Origin: Palsa-89 sp963824345
GTDB lineage: Bacteria; Acidobacteriota; Terriglobia; Bryobacterales; Bryobacteraceae
Reading direction: 5' to 3'
DNA: 64,000 nt
NCBI GenBank assembly: GCA_963824345.1
Contig: CAWGOZ010000020.1
Span: 1 to 64,000 of the forward strand
The translations under genes and the position numbers were made by a program. The first letter of the stretch is position 1, and each line of letters begins with the position of its first letter. A model generated the notes under the pieces. The model worked only from the letters and a program-made list of their open reading frames with translations, did not search any database and was not told the origin of the DNA. Shown here piece after piece: positions 8,841 to 16,703 of this stretch.

Positions 8841-10627
8841 ACGGCGGAGCCGGGCGTCTGTCCGGCGCTGTTGGCGATGCCTGCCGGCGCGATGTAGGGA
8901 ACCGTGATCATCTCCGCGATCACTGCCTGGGGAGCCGACATCGTCAGCGTGCCCGAGGGGTGGCTACCTGACAAGGCTCCGGCCCAATCTCCAAACTGGA
9001 AGCCTTGATTCGGAACGGCGGTTACGGTCACTTTGGTGCCCCGCAGGTAGAACATATCGCTCGAGGCAGGCGAGAATTTGAAAGACGAACCGTGGCTGGG
9101 ATTCGAGGTCGCGCTGAACTGGTAGAAGTTGTTGTAGATGGCAGTGACGGTGACTTCGTTTTGGCTCACCGTGAGGGTGTGGGTGGACGCTCCCCCATCG
9201 GACCAGGAAGCGAAATCGACCCGCGAGCCTTTTCCGGTCGAAATCTGTGTGGGCGCAGTCACCTGGAATTTCGCGCCGCTCTGGCGATCCACATTGCACG
9301 GGGTCACGCAGCTGGCGCCATCCACGATCAAGGCCAATCCGGAAGGCGAGCTCTGGATCACCACGCGGTCTAATTCGCCGTAATTTGCCGTGCTGCGATA
9401 TCCGCCGCTCACCGCCGCTTGCGTGACGGTATACGACTGCGAGGTCGCGCTGCCTCCGGTGGACCAGTTCTGGAACGTGTAATCCCGTCCGTTGGGGCCC
9501 GTTTGAGTCGCCGGCGCCGACACTTGGTGCGTGCTGCCCAACCCCCAGATGAAGTTGTACGATAGCAGATCGGATTGGCCATCGACGGTCAATTGCAAAC
9601 CCGGCGGCGAGGTGGCGAACGACACTTCCGCCCCCGCCACGTACTCGGCCGTCAGGATAACGGGTGTAAAGTTGTTGGCAACCTGGTACGTCGCGTTCTG
9701 ACCTTGTCCATTACTCCACTCGTTAAACACCCACCAGTTGCCATTACGGTCCCGCTGGGGACTCACGGCGCCGATGGTGTGCTTGGACCCCGGCGCGAAA
9801 TAAAAATCTCCAAGGCAAATCGGTGGAAAACCCACTCCCGCCGGCTCTGCCTGAGTCTCGCTGTTCGGGCACAGCGGAGCGTCGTTGACGGTTCTGGTCT
9901 GGATCGGCGTATCGTCGATCACCAGCTCCAGCCCGGGCGGCGACGTTTCAAAGGACACCTCCGCGCCCTGTACAAAATAAGGCGTAAGGTTAGTCGGCCC
10001 ATTGAGAACGAACTGCGTCAGGAACGAGGTGGGCGCCGAACCCAGCGACCATCCGACAAATACAAAGCCGGGGTAAGGATACGCGTTCAGAGTGATGACG
10101 CTATTCGCCGGCTCAAACAGCTTCACCGACGACCAATAGCATTGCGAGTCCACGTATACCACCCCAGGCTGAAGCACCCCGGGCGGAAGGGCGCCGGGCG
10201 CGGCGCAGGTGGGAGGAATGGAACCGGAGCCGGAAAATCCATAAAGCAAGTGAAGCTGATAAGAGACAGTCACATCCGCGGTCAGCGAGGTAATGGCCGG
10301 ATTGGCTGTGATCACCTGAACCGGAGCTGTGGTGGGTTGCAGCAGCCCTAAGTTGTCAACCCACCCCGAGAACGCATATTGCGTTCGGCCATCCGAGGAG
10401 GTCTGAATGTTGGTGGTTTGCCCGGGCACCGTCGGGTCCAACACGAATGCAACAATATGCTCGCTTCCTTGCGGCCAGTTAAACGACACCGCGGTCGAAT
10501 ACCAGGTACCGTCCACTGTGAAGCTGGCACCCGCCGGACTCGTGGAAATCGTAATCGTGCTAGTGACTTGCGCCTCTAAGCACATCCCGCCGAAGGTCAG
10601 AAGCAATAATAAGGAAAAACGATTCAT
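8723..10627 (-). CDS. Repeat-rich secreted protein, 3' end replaced at palindrome centre
   Basis: ATG at 10627 starts a signal peptide (MNRFSLLLLLTFGGMCLEAQ). About 590 genuine residues follow, built of recurring units of two types: 'SPPGLxLxVDG' PEGA-like strands and 'FxxWSxGG' InlB-B-like strands, a pattern of extracellular beta-repeat proteins. The last genuine part, IAPAGIANSAGQTPGSAV, matches the start of the Solibacter TIGR03437 domain also seen at 16704-18638. At 8853 the frame crosses into the other arm and ends at 8723 after about 44 meaningless codons. Thus the C-terminal domain is missing. The gene is divergent from the NHL gene at 10765. Confidence 0.75.
   Translation of the reverse strand: MNRFSLLLLLTFGGMCLEAQVTSTITISTSPAGASFTVDGTWYSTAVSFNWPQGSEHIVAFVLDPTVPGQTTNIQTSSDGRTQYAFSGWVDNLGLLQPTTAPVQVITANPAITSLTADVTVSYQLHLLYGFSGSGSIPPTCAAPGALPPGVLQPGVVYVDSQCYWSSVKLFEPANSVITLNAYPYPGFVFVGWSLGSAPTSFLTQFVLNGPTNLTPYFVQGAEVSFETSPPGLELVIDDTPIQTRTVNDAPLCPNSETQAEPAGVGFPPICLGDFYFAPGSKHTIGAVSPQRDRNGNWWVFNEWSNGQGQNATYQVANNFTPVILTAEYVAGAEVSFATSPPGLQLTVDGQSDLLSYNFIWGLGSTHQVSAPATQTGPNGRDYTFQNWSTGGSATSQSYTVTQAAVSGGYRSTANYGELDRVVIQSSPSGLALIVDGASCVTPCNVDRQSGAKFQVTAPTQISTGKGSRVDFASWSDGGASTHTLTVSQNEVTVTAIYNNFYQFSATSNPSHGSSFKFSPASSDMFYLRGTKVTVTAVPNQGFQFGDWAGALSGSHPSGTLTMSAPQAVIAEMITVPYIAPAGIANSAGQTPGSAVRLSGAVGDACRRDVGNRDHLRDHCLGSRHRQRARGVAT
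8841..8853. other. Spacer at the centre of the palindrome
   Basis: The 13-base spacer ACGGCGGAGCCGG separates GGACAGACGC (end of left arm, 8840) from GCGTCTGTCC (start of right arm, 8854). The centre of symmetry is 8847. The spacer reads on the minus strand as a natural continuation of the right-arm gene (GQTPGSAV), so the fold-back point lies on the left-arm side of it. Confidence 0.9.
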
Positions 10628-10764
10628 AGACGGCACCACACACCATATCGGCCTTAGTACGGGTGGGCTTTAGGTTGCAATCCAGAGCCCTGGAAACAGG
10701 CTGGCCGGCGGAAGAGGGGCGGCTCCGCGGCGACCACTCCGCTAAAGCGCTACCCTGGCAAGGT

Positions 10765-11934
10765 ATGTATCGTGCCCGCTTTCGTGGCTGTCCGATTCTG
10801 GTTTATGCAGCGTTTCTCCTTCTGGCAATGGCCGGAATGTTTCCGGCACCGGCCCAGCCGGAAATCCTCCCCCACAACACGACTGGCGACGGTGGGCCAG
10901 CCATCCAAGCTCAAATCGACGGCCCAATGCGGGTCGCCATTGATGGCAGCGGTAACCTTTACATCTATCAGCAGGCCGACGAATGGAAGGGCGTTCGCCA
11001 GGCGGGCGTCGTCCTCGGCTCTATTCGCAGGGTTGACGCCTCAACGCAGAAGATTGAGACGGTTGCGACTGCGTGCGGCGCACCCTGGCAGAAACCACGG
11101 CCGGAGTGCTTGGCGTCGTCCGTTACCCACATGGAGGCTGCCTCATCAGGAAGGCTCCTGCTGGCAGAGTCGACTGGCAACAGGCTCAGAGAACTTGACC
11201 TGCTCACGGGGCAGTACTTCACCATCGTTGGCGGTGGAGACGGCAGCGACAGCGGAGCGGCGAGCCCGAGCCTCCGCACCCCGATGGGATTTGCGCTCGA
11301 TGATGGTGGAGACATCTTCCTCTCTGACTCAGGACACCAACGCATACTTCGGGTGGATCGGAAGGCGACAACGATCACCACGATTGCCGGAAATGGGCGG
11401 CGCGGCTATGCCGGGGATGGCGGCCCGGCCGTAGACGCCAAGTTCGATTGGCCGAGCGGCTTGGCAGTGGGCCGGAGTGGCGATCTCTATATCGCAGACA
11501 GCGGAAACCACCGCATTCGGCGAGTCGACGCCCGGACCGGCGTGGTCGAGACCATAGCGGGCGCTGGCGACGGGACCTTTGTAGGCGAGGGTGGCCCAGC
11601 AACGAAGGCGCAGGTAGGCTTGGTCAACCAAATAGCCTTGGATCGGACAGAGAATCTCTTCTTCCTGACGGAAGCGAGAATCTGCCGCATAGACCGGAGT
11701 TCTGGCATCCTTACAACGGTTGCCGGGACGGGACAGAGCGGTTTCAGCGGAGACGGAGACTTGGCCACTAAGGCGCTCATTTCGCCCGACGGCTTGGCCA
11801 TCGATCATGAAGGAAACCTGTTTATCGCCGAATACGCCAACAGCCGGATACGGCGCATTGATGCCAAGACCGGCATCATCACCACTGTTGCCGGAAACGG
11901 AACACCACACAGGCAAGGCCGCCCCGGGGCCTAA
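10765..11934 (+). CDS. Secreted NHL-repeat beta-propeller protein
   Basis: A 389-residue product. The ATG at 10765 is chosen because it places a signal peptide at the N-terminus (CPILVYAAFLLLAMAGMFPA); the frame is open further upstream without one. At least four NHL units follow, each with the pattern 'P.G.A.D..GNLYIADSGNHRIRRVD...G.ITTVAGNG', which form a six-bladed propeller in known members. Such propellers bind ligands or proteins; no catalytic residues are recognisable. The three-frameshift version is at 5766-6932. It overlaps the start of a small membrane protein gene at 11861. Confidence 0.8.
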   Translation: MYRARFRGCPILVYAAFLLLAMAGMFPAPAQPEILPHNTTGDGGPAIQAQIDGPMRVAIDGSGNLYIYQQADEWKGVRQAGVVLGSIRRVDASTQKIETVATACGAPWQKPRPECLASSVTHMEAASSGRLLLAESTGNRLRELDLLTGQYFTIVGGGDGSDSGAASPSLRTPMGFALDDGGDIFLSDSGHQRILRVDRKATTITTIAGNGRRGYAGDGGPAVDAKFDWPSGLAVGRSGDLYIADSGNHRIRRVDARTGVVETIAGAGDGTFVGEGGPATKAQVGLVNQIALDRTENLFFLTEARICRIDRSSGILTTVAGTGQSGFSGDGDLATKALISPDGLAIDHEGNLFIAEYANSRIRRIDAKTGIITTVAGNGTPHRQGRPGA

Positions 11935-12343
11935 GCCAGCGTTGGTCGCCGTGATCGCGGCCTTTTTCTTGGCGTCTGGATTCATTCTAACGAGGAACGC
12001 GCCTGGTGAAATACGGTGGGTTCTGTGGATTCTGCTGGCCGTCCTGATCCTCTCGTTTCTTCTGGTCGGGCTCTGGCTCAGGCGTAGGCTGTGGGGCGGA
12101 CTCGCCCCCGCGGCCGGGCACCCAGGAACTCGCGCTTCGGCAATTCGGACCGGGATATATGTTGTGGCGGCAATCGTGACAGCCATGTCCGCAAAGGAGA
12201 AAGCTGGAGCTTCTGGTCGGCGCTCTGCCGGTGGGACCTCGGGTATTTTTGCCTGGAATTTTAGGGCTCTTGCTGTTTTGGTCGCAGTGCTTGAGGTCGT
12301 CGAGTGGCGGAGGCGGCGGTCCGACAGACGCTCCACCGGATAG
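11861..12343 (+). CDS. Small membrane protein, unrecognised
   Basis: 160 residues with four hydrophobic stretches: VAVIAAFFLASGFIL, WVLWILLAVLILSFLLVGLW, IYVVAAIVTAM and ALAVLVAVLEVV. The suggested ATG overlaps the last 74 bases of the NHL gene, so translation would be coupled to it. Codon use looks coding, but the family is not recognised. The left copy has a premature stop, so it may be dispensable. A later start, at a codon beyond the overlap, is possible. Confidence 0.45.
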   Translation: MPRPASSPLLPETEHHTGKAAPGPKPALVAVIAAFFLASGFILTRNAPGEIRWVLWILLAVLILSFLLVGLWLRRRLWGGLAPAAGHPGTRASAIRTGIYVVAAIVTAMSAKEKAGASGRRSAGGTSGIFAWNFRALAVLVAVLEVVEWRRRRSDRRSTG

Positions 12344-12505
12344 CCCGCTTTACCTACAGTGGCTTCGGCAAGATCACAGTAGTCCCAACCCCAGCAAGAC
12401 CGTCTCCCCGTGGCAGTCATGAAGAGTGCGCAACCGCCAGACCGCAAGATCAGCGAGTGCAGCGCTCCGGCCAAGGCCCCCGCCGTGATCCTCGCCCCTC
12501 TGCCG

Positions 12506-12511
12506 TATAAT
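12506..12511 (+). promoter_or_regulatory. Putative -10 box TATAAT for the secreted unknown
   Basis: A perfect TATAAT ends 12 bases before the proposed GTG start at 12524, implying a transcript leader of only about six bases. No clear -35 hexamer is seen 17 bases upstream, and there is no ribosome-binding site between the box and the start. Confidence 0.4.
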
Positions 12512-12523
12512 GCAATCAGCACC

Positions 12524-13153
12524 GTGCATTCCGCCCGCGCCATCCTCACCTTCGCGCTGCTTGCCTCCAGCCTCTTCGCCGCCGCCGACAAAAAGCTCCC
12601 CATCGAGGAAACCACCAACGATCTCGTCACCATCACCGCCACCGCCACGCTCGATCGCGACCAGATCAAACAGGAGCTCGGCTACGACCTGGGGCCCGAT
12701 ATCGCCCTGGTCCACGTCACCCTCCACACCGTTAGCGACAAGCCCATCCAGGTGAGCCACGACGATTTTCTGCTCATCTCTTCCAAGGACGGCCAGCGCT
12801 CCCAGCCTTATGAGCCCGGCCAGATCGCGGGCGCCGACAGCCTCACCGTCACTGAAAGCGGCGCCAAACAGGCCACCAGGAAGACTGGACTCATGATCGG
12901 AGGCCTGGGAGGCGGCATCGGTAACGGCGGCAGCAGCGCACAGAACCCCGATCTCAAAGTGCAGGCCTCGCACGATGACAACCCGAATCCATTGCTTGCA
13001 GTGCTCACGGCCAAGATACTGCCTGAAAAAGAGATAACGGACACCGTCTCGGGCCTGTTGTATTTTCAGATGGTGGGCAAGCTCAAGCCCAAGGATTTAG
13101 AGCTGCACTATAAAGGACCGGCCGGAAGGCTGGCCCTTCGCTTCAAGCCATAG
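12524..13153 (+). CDS. Secreted protein of unknown function
   Basis: 209 residues from the GTG at 12524, which gives a clean signal peptide ending near SLFAAAD. An open frame continues upstream to 12410 but would bury that signal in a proline-rich leader. The mature part is mostly beta-strand-like with a glycine-rich patch (GLMIGGLGGGIGNGG) and an even spread of charged residues. It contains no cysteine motif or catalytic signature I recognise. It ends 70 bases before fabH with a heptamer repeat in between, so the two may be separate transcripts. The left-arm copy encodes the same protein. Confidence 0.65.
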   Translation: MHSARAILTFALLASSLFAAADKKLPIEETTNDLVTITATATLDRDQIKQELGYDLGPDIALVHVTLHTVSDKPIQVSHDDFLLISSKDGQRSQPYEPGQIAGADSLTVTESGAKQATRKTGLMIGGLGGGIGNGGSSAQNPDLKVQASHDDNPNPLLAVLTAKILPEKEITDTVSGLLYFQMVGKLKPKDLELHYKGPAGRLALRFKP

Positions 13154-13167
13154 ACGCCTGGTTCGCC

Positions 13168-13195
13168 ATTCTGAATTCTGACTTCTGAATTCTCA
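13168..13195. repeat. Four tandem heptamers, ATTCTGA type
   Basis: Units read ATTCTGA, ATTCTGA, CTTCTGA, ATTCTCA. It lies between a stop codon and the fabH start. Identity between the palindrome arms starts to fall immediately beyond it. Confidence 0.75.
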
Positions 13196-13223
13196 CTGTT
13201 GTATTCTGGATCGGGAGACCTCT

Positions 13224-14213
13224 CTGTATAACGCAAAGATCACCGCGCTCGGCTGCTACACTCCGCCCGAAGTATTGACCAATCAGGATCTGGAAAAGAT
13301 GGTGGACACCACCAACGACTGGATCATGCAGCGGGTCGGCATCTCGCAGCGCCACATCGCCCCGGCCGGCGTCGCCACCTCGGATCTGGCTGTCGAAGCC
13401 GCCAAAATCGCGCTCCGCCAGCGCGGCATCGATGGCTCCGAGCTGGATGCGATTCTGGTCTGCACCGTCACCCCCGACATGCTGTTTCCCGCCACCGCCT
13501 GCCTGGTCCAGGACCGGCTGGGAGCCAAACACGCCTGGGGCTTCGACCTGCTGGCCGCCTGCTCCGGTTTTATCTATGGACTCACCACCGCCGCGCACCT
13601 GGTCTCGGCCGGTTCGCACAAGAAGGTGCTGGTGATCGGCTCCGACACCATGTCGCGCATCATCGATTACACGGATCGCTCCACCTGCATCCTGTTCGGC
13701 GACGGCGCGGGCGCCATGCTGGTCGAACCCACCGCAGAGGGCGAGACCGGCTTCATGGGGTTCGTGAACCAGATCGACGGCTCCGGAGGCGACTATTTGA
13801 AGCAGCCCGCCGGCGGCAGCCGCATCCCCGCCAGCGCCCAGTCCGTCGCCGAAGGTCTGCATTACGTCAAGCAGGACGGCCAGCAGGTTTTCAAATACGC
13901 AGTCCGCAAGATGGAGGAATGCTGCCGCGATCTACTGGAGCGCAATCATCTGACAGTGGCCGACGTGTCCGTGATGATTCCCCATCAGGCCAATCGCAGG
14001 ATCATCGCCGGCGCGGCCGAGCGGCTGGGGATCAATTGCGATCGCGTGGTGATCAACATCGATCAATACGGCAACACCACCGGCGCCACCATTCCCCTGG
14101 CCACGCGCGACGCTCTGCGCTGCGGCAAGCTCAAGAAAGGCGATCTGGTGCTGTTCGCCGCCGTCGGCGCGGGATACACGGTGGGCGCGAACCTGTGGCG
14201 CTGGCAGATGTAG
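13224..14213 (+). CDS. fabH: 3-oxoacyl-[acyl-carrier-protein] synthase III
   Basis: Initiates fatty-acid synthesis by condensing acetyl-CoA (or a branched acyl-CoA) with malonyl-ACP in the cytoplasm. From the start at 13224 the product is 329 residues, close to the 317 of E. coli FabH. The Cys-His-Asn triad is visible: Cys about 113 in AACSGF, His about 254 in IPHQANRR and Asn about 284 in YGNTTGAT. The start codon reads CTG here but GTG in the left copy, with GGGAG six bases before it; TTG at 13275 would cut off the first strand. rmlD follows after 14 bases, so they are probably co-transcribed. Confidence 0.9.
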   Translation: MYNAKITALGCYTPPEVLTNQDLEKMVDTTNDWIMQRVGISQRHIAPAGVATSDLAVEAAKIALRQRGIDGSELDAILVCTVTPDMLFPATACLVQDRLGAKHAWGFDLLAACSGFIYGLTTAAHLVSAGSHKKVLVIGSDTMSRIIDYTDRSTCILFGDGAGAMLVEPTAEGETGFMGFVNQIDGSGGDYLKQPAGGSRIPASAQSVAEGLHYVKQDGQQVFKYAVRKMEECCRDLLERNHLTVADVSVMIPHQANRRIIAGAAERLGINCDRVVINIDQYGNTTGATIPLATRDALRCGKLKKGDLVLFAAVGAGYTVGANLWRWQM

Positions 14214-14227
14214 CGCGCCCTGATCTC

Positions 14228-15109
14228 ATGCCATCCAAAAAAGTCGCCGTGTTCGGATGCCGCGGCCAGCTCGGCATCGAGCTGGTCTCCGAGTTCCAAA
14301 AGCGCGGTTATGACGTTGCCGGCTTCGAGCGATCGAAGATCGACATCAGCGACGCCGCGCAAGTGGCGCAGGTCTTCGCGGACGTCGATCCCGCTATCGT
14401 TCTCAACGCCGCCGCCTACAACCAGGTGGACGTCGCCGAAAGGGAACCGCTGGTCGCGATGCAGGCCAACGGACTCGCGGTCCGCAATCTCGCCATGGCT
14501 TGCCGGCAGCATGACGCCCGCCTGGTCCACTTTTCCACCGATTATGTTTTCGACGGCGCCGCCGGCCGCGCCTACACAGAAGACGACGCCACCCGGCCGC
14601 TGGGCGCCTATGCCGTGTCCAAACTGGCCGGTGAACTGTACGCGCAAGCCTATCTCGACAACGCTCTGATCATTCGCACCTCGGGCGTGTTCGGCCCAGG
14701 CGGCCTCGCTACCGCGCGCGGCAATTTCATCGAAGCGATGCTGCGGCTGGCGGCGAGCAACCAACCAATCCGCGTGCTCAACGATCACGTGGCCTCGCCC
14801 ACCTATTCGCCCTTCCTGGCCGCTCGCGCAGCCGACTTGGTGGATCGCAATCTGACCGGCATTTTTCATGCCGGCGGGGGTCAGGCGATTTCCTGGTTCG
14901 ATTACGCGGCCATGATTTTTCGCGTGGCCGGATTGCATCCCGAGCTCAAGCCCACGAACGAACGCGAGTTCCGCGCCGCCGCGCGCCGTCCGAAATATTC
15001 GGCGCTGTCCAACGCCAAAATGGAGCGCTCGGGAATCCAGCCGCTGCCGCCGCTGGAAACCGCGGTTCAGCTTTACATGCAGGAACGCGCGCGCCGCGTG
15101 CGACCATAA
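14228..15109 (+). CDS. rfbD: dTDP-4-dehydrorhamnose reductase (RmlD-type)
   Basis: 293 residues, the usual length for RmlD, which reduces dTDP-4-dehydrorhamnose to dTDP-L-rhamnose with NAD(P)H for surface polysaccharides. The Rossmann motif GCRGQLG is at residues 10-16, the substrate-side FSTDYVFDG and the catalytic Tyr/Lys in GAYAVSKLAGE are present, and GVFGPGG follows. The frame is open far upstream, but the ATG at 14228 fits the family N-terminus (KKVAVFG). No rmlA, rmlB or rmlC is nearby; a related extended SDR for another nucleotide sugar cannot be excluded. DJ-1/PfpI gene follows after 15 bases. Confidence 0.85.
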   Translation: MPSKKVAVFGCRGQLGIELVSEFQKRGYDVAGFERSKIDISDAAQVAQVFADVDPAIVLNAAAYNQVDVAEREPLVAMQANGLAVRNLAMACRQHDARLVHFSTDYVFDGAAGRAYTEDDATRPLGAYAVSKLAGELYAQAYLDNALIIRTSGVFGPGGLATARGNFIEAMLRLAASNQPIRVLNDHVASPTYSPFLAARAADLVDRNLTGIFHAGGGQAISWFDYAAMIFRVAGLHPELKPTNEREFRAAARRPKYSALSNAKMERSGIQPLPPLETAVQLYMQERARRVRP

Positions 15110-15124
15110 TTCCGAGGAGGTTCG

Positions 15125-15706
15125 ATGCCCGCGAAAAAGCTGCTGATGCTGGTCGGCGATTACGTCGAGGATTACGAGGTGATGGTGCCGTTTCAGGCGC
15201 TCGCGATGGTGGGGCATGCGGTCCACGCAGTGTGCCCGAACAAACGCGCGGGCGATTCGGTGCGCACCGCCATTCACGATTTTGAAGGCGATCAAACCTA
15301 CAGCGAAAAGCGCGGCCATAATTTCGCCTTGAACGCCACCTTCGACGAGGTCAAACCGGAAAACTACGACGCGCTGGTGATTCCGGGCGGGCGCGCTCCC
15401 GAGTATATCCGGCTGAACCCGCGTGTCCTCGAAATCGTCCGACACTTCGCCTCCGCCGACAAGCCCATCGCCGCCATCTGCCACGCGGCGCAACTGTTGG
15501 CCGCGGCCGGCGTGCTCCAAGGCAAATCCTGCAGTTGTTATCCAGCCGTGGCGCCCGACGTCACCCAAGCGGGCGGCACTTTCGTGGATCTTGCGATGAC
15601 CGAAGCTCACACCTGCGGAAAGCTCGTCACCGCGCCCGCCTGGCCGGCGCATCCTGCCTGGCTTTCACAGTTCCTGGGGGTCCTGGGAACGCGCATCGAG
15701 CTGTAA
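15125..15706 (+). CDS. DJ-1/PfpI family protein
   Basis: 193 residues with the class I glutamine-amidotransferase-like fold of PfpI/YhbO/DJ-1 proteins, which act as deglycases, proteases or stress chaperones depending on the member. The nucleophile elbow is AICHAAQLL with Cys about residue 119, and an early acidic residue region (GDYVEDYEVMVPFQ) matches the family. A strong GAGGAGG site at 15114-15120 sets the start. It is the last gene of a probable fabH-rmlD-PfpI unit. The left copy is frameshifted in the N-terminal third. Confidence 0.85.
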   Translation: MPAKKLLMLVGDYVEDYEVMVPFQALAMVGHAVHAVCPNKRAGDSVRTAIHDFEGDQTYSEKRGHNFALNATFDEVKPENYDALVIPGGRAPEYIRLNPRVLEIVRHFASADKPIAAICHAAQLLAAAGVLQGKSCSCYPAVAPDVTQAGGTFVDLAMTEAHTCGKLVTAPAWPAHPAWLSQFLGVLGTRIEL

Positions 15707-15725
15707 CGGCGCTGGCCTCCGTCAC

Positions 15726-15780
15726 TTAAGTCTTGACTTGACTATATCCGCCGCTGCATAATACTCAAGTCACTACTTAA
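15726..15780 (+). promoter_or_regulatory. Promoter with flanking inverted operator half-sites
   Basis: -35 TTGACT (15733-15738) and -10 CATAAT (15757-15762) are 18 bases apart. The half-sites TTAAGTCTTGACTTG (15726-15740) and CAAGTCACTACTTAA (15766-15780) are inverted copies with two mismatches, one covering the -35 and one just after the -10. This is the geometry expected for an autorepressing ArsR-family dimer, and the ArsR gene is second in the unit it drives. Confidence 0.65.
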
Positions 15781-15801
15781 CCAAGAAAGGCAGACCTCGC
15801 C

Positions 15802-16278
15802 ATGCCGGAACCCTCCGTAATACACAATACCTTCGTGATCGAACGTACCTATCCAGCCGCGCCTGACCGCGTGTTCGCCGCCTTCGCCGACCCAGCCAAG
15901 AAGCGCCGCTGGTTTATCGAAGGCGAGCACCATGACGTGGAACTTTATGAGCTGGATTTTCGCGTAGGCGGCGTCGAGCGCGCCCGTTCTCGTTTCAAAG
16001 AGGGGACGCCGTTCCCGGGCACTGCGCTGACCAATGACACCCTGTATCTGGACATCGTTCCCAACCACCGCGTTGTCATGGCTTCCACCATGAGCCTGGG
16101 CGAGAGACGCATTTCGGCCTCCCTGGCGACGTTCGAGTTCTTGCCGTCCGGGACCGGCACCGAGCTGGTCTTCACACACCAGGCGGCATTCTTCGAAGGC
16201 TCCGATGGACCTCAAATGCGGGAAGACGGCTGGCGCAAGCTGCTCGCCAAACTGACCGGCGCATGCACAGCGGAATGA
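15802..16278 (+). CDS. SRPBCC / AHSA1-type protein
   Basis: 158 residues of the START-like AHSA1 family: IERTYPAAPDRVFAAFADP at the N-terminus and an aromatic C-terminal helix region (DGWRKLLAKLTG). It overlaps the ArsR start by four bases (ATGA), so the pair is translated together. In many bacteria an ArsR regulator and an AHSA1 protein form such a pair; the ligand is unknown. The usual order is ArsR first; here the SRPBCC gene comes first. Confidence 0.88.
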   Translation: MPEPSVIHNTFVIERTYPAAPDRVFAAFADPAKKRRWFIEGEHHDVELYELDFRVGGVERARSRFKEGTPFPGTALTNDTLYLDIVPNHRVVMASTMSLGERRISASLATFEFLPSGTGTELVFTHQAAFFEGSDGPQMREDGWRKLLAKLTGACTAE

Positions 16279-16583
16279 AGCCGGATATCGACGGTATCTT
16301 CCACGCGCTCGGCGATCCAACGCGGCGGGCCATCGTAGCCCGGCTCAGCCGGGGACCGATCACAGTTTCGCGCTTGGCCGAACCGCTGGCCATTACACTG
16401 GCAGCGGTGGTGCAGCACTTGCAAGTGCTGGAGGAAAGCGGGCTGGTACAAACCGAGAAGGCCGGAAGGGTCCGGACTTGCCGCATCGAACCCAGCGGGC
16501 TTCGTGCAGCGGAACAATGGATCGGCAATTGCCGCTCGATGTGGGAGCGCCGCCTGGATCGGCTTGGCACTTTACTGGGTTGA
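16275..16583 (+). CDS. ArsR-family transcriptional regulator
   Basis: 102 residues from the ATG that overlaps the upstream stop codon; an ATG at 16263 would add four residues. A winged helix-turn-helix covers about residues 5-85: FHALGDPTRRAIVARL, then AITLAAVVQHLQVLEESGLV as recognition region and a basic wing (KAGRVRTCRIEP). No metal-binding cysteine box is present, so it is more likely a non-metal sensor of the type paired with AHSA1 proteins. The symmetrical sites at 15726-15780 are its likely operator. Confidence 0.88.
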   Translation: MKPDIDGIFHALGDPTRRAIVARLSRGPITVSRLAEPLAITLAAVVQHLQVLEESGLVQTEKAGRVRTCRIEPSGLRAAEQWIGNCRSMWERRLDRLGTLLG

Positions 16584-16703
16584 CGCATTCAAGCACCGCT
16601 CCCGGCGCCGGCAGACAAACTTTTACAAACCATCGCAGCTATAACGCTCCCCGGTTTCGTGTTGTAATCTGGTGAGAGACCGACCCGCTTCCGCTTCCCA
16701 TTC

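Noticed and set aside
8723..8853. C-terminal 44 codons of the frame ending at 8723 as a real protein tail
   Set aside because: They lie in the other arm read on the opposite strand and arise only from the fold-back.
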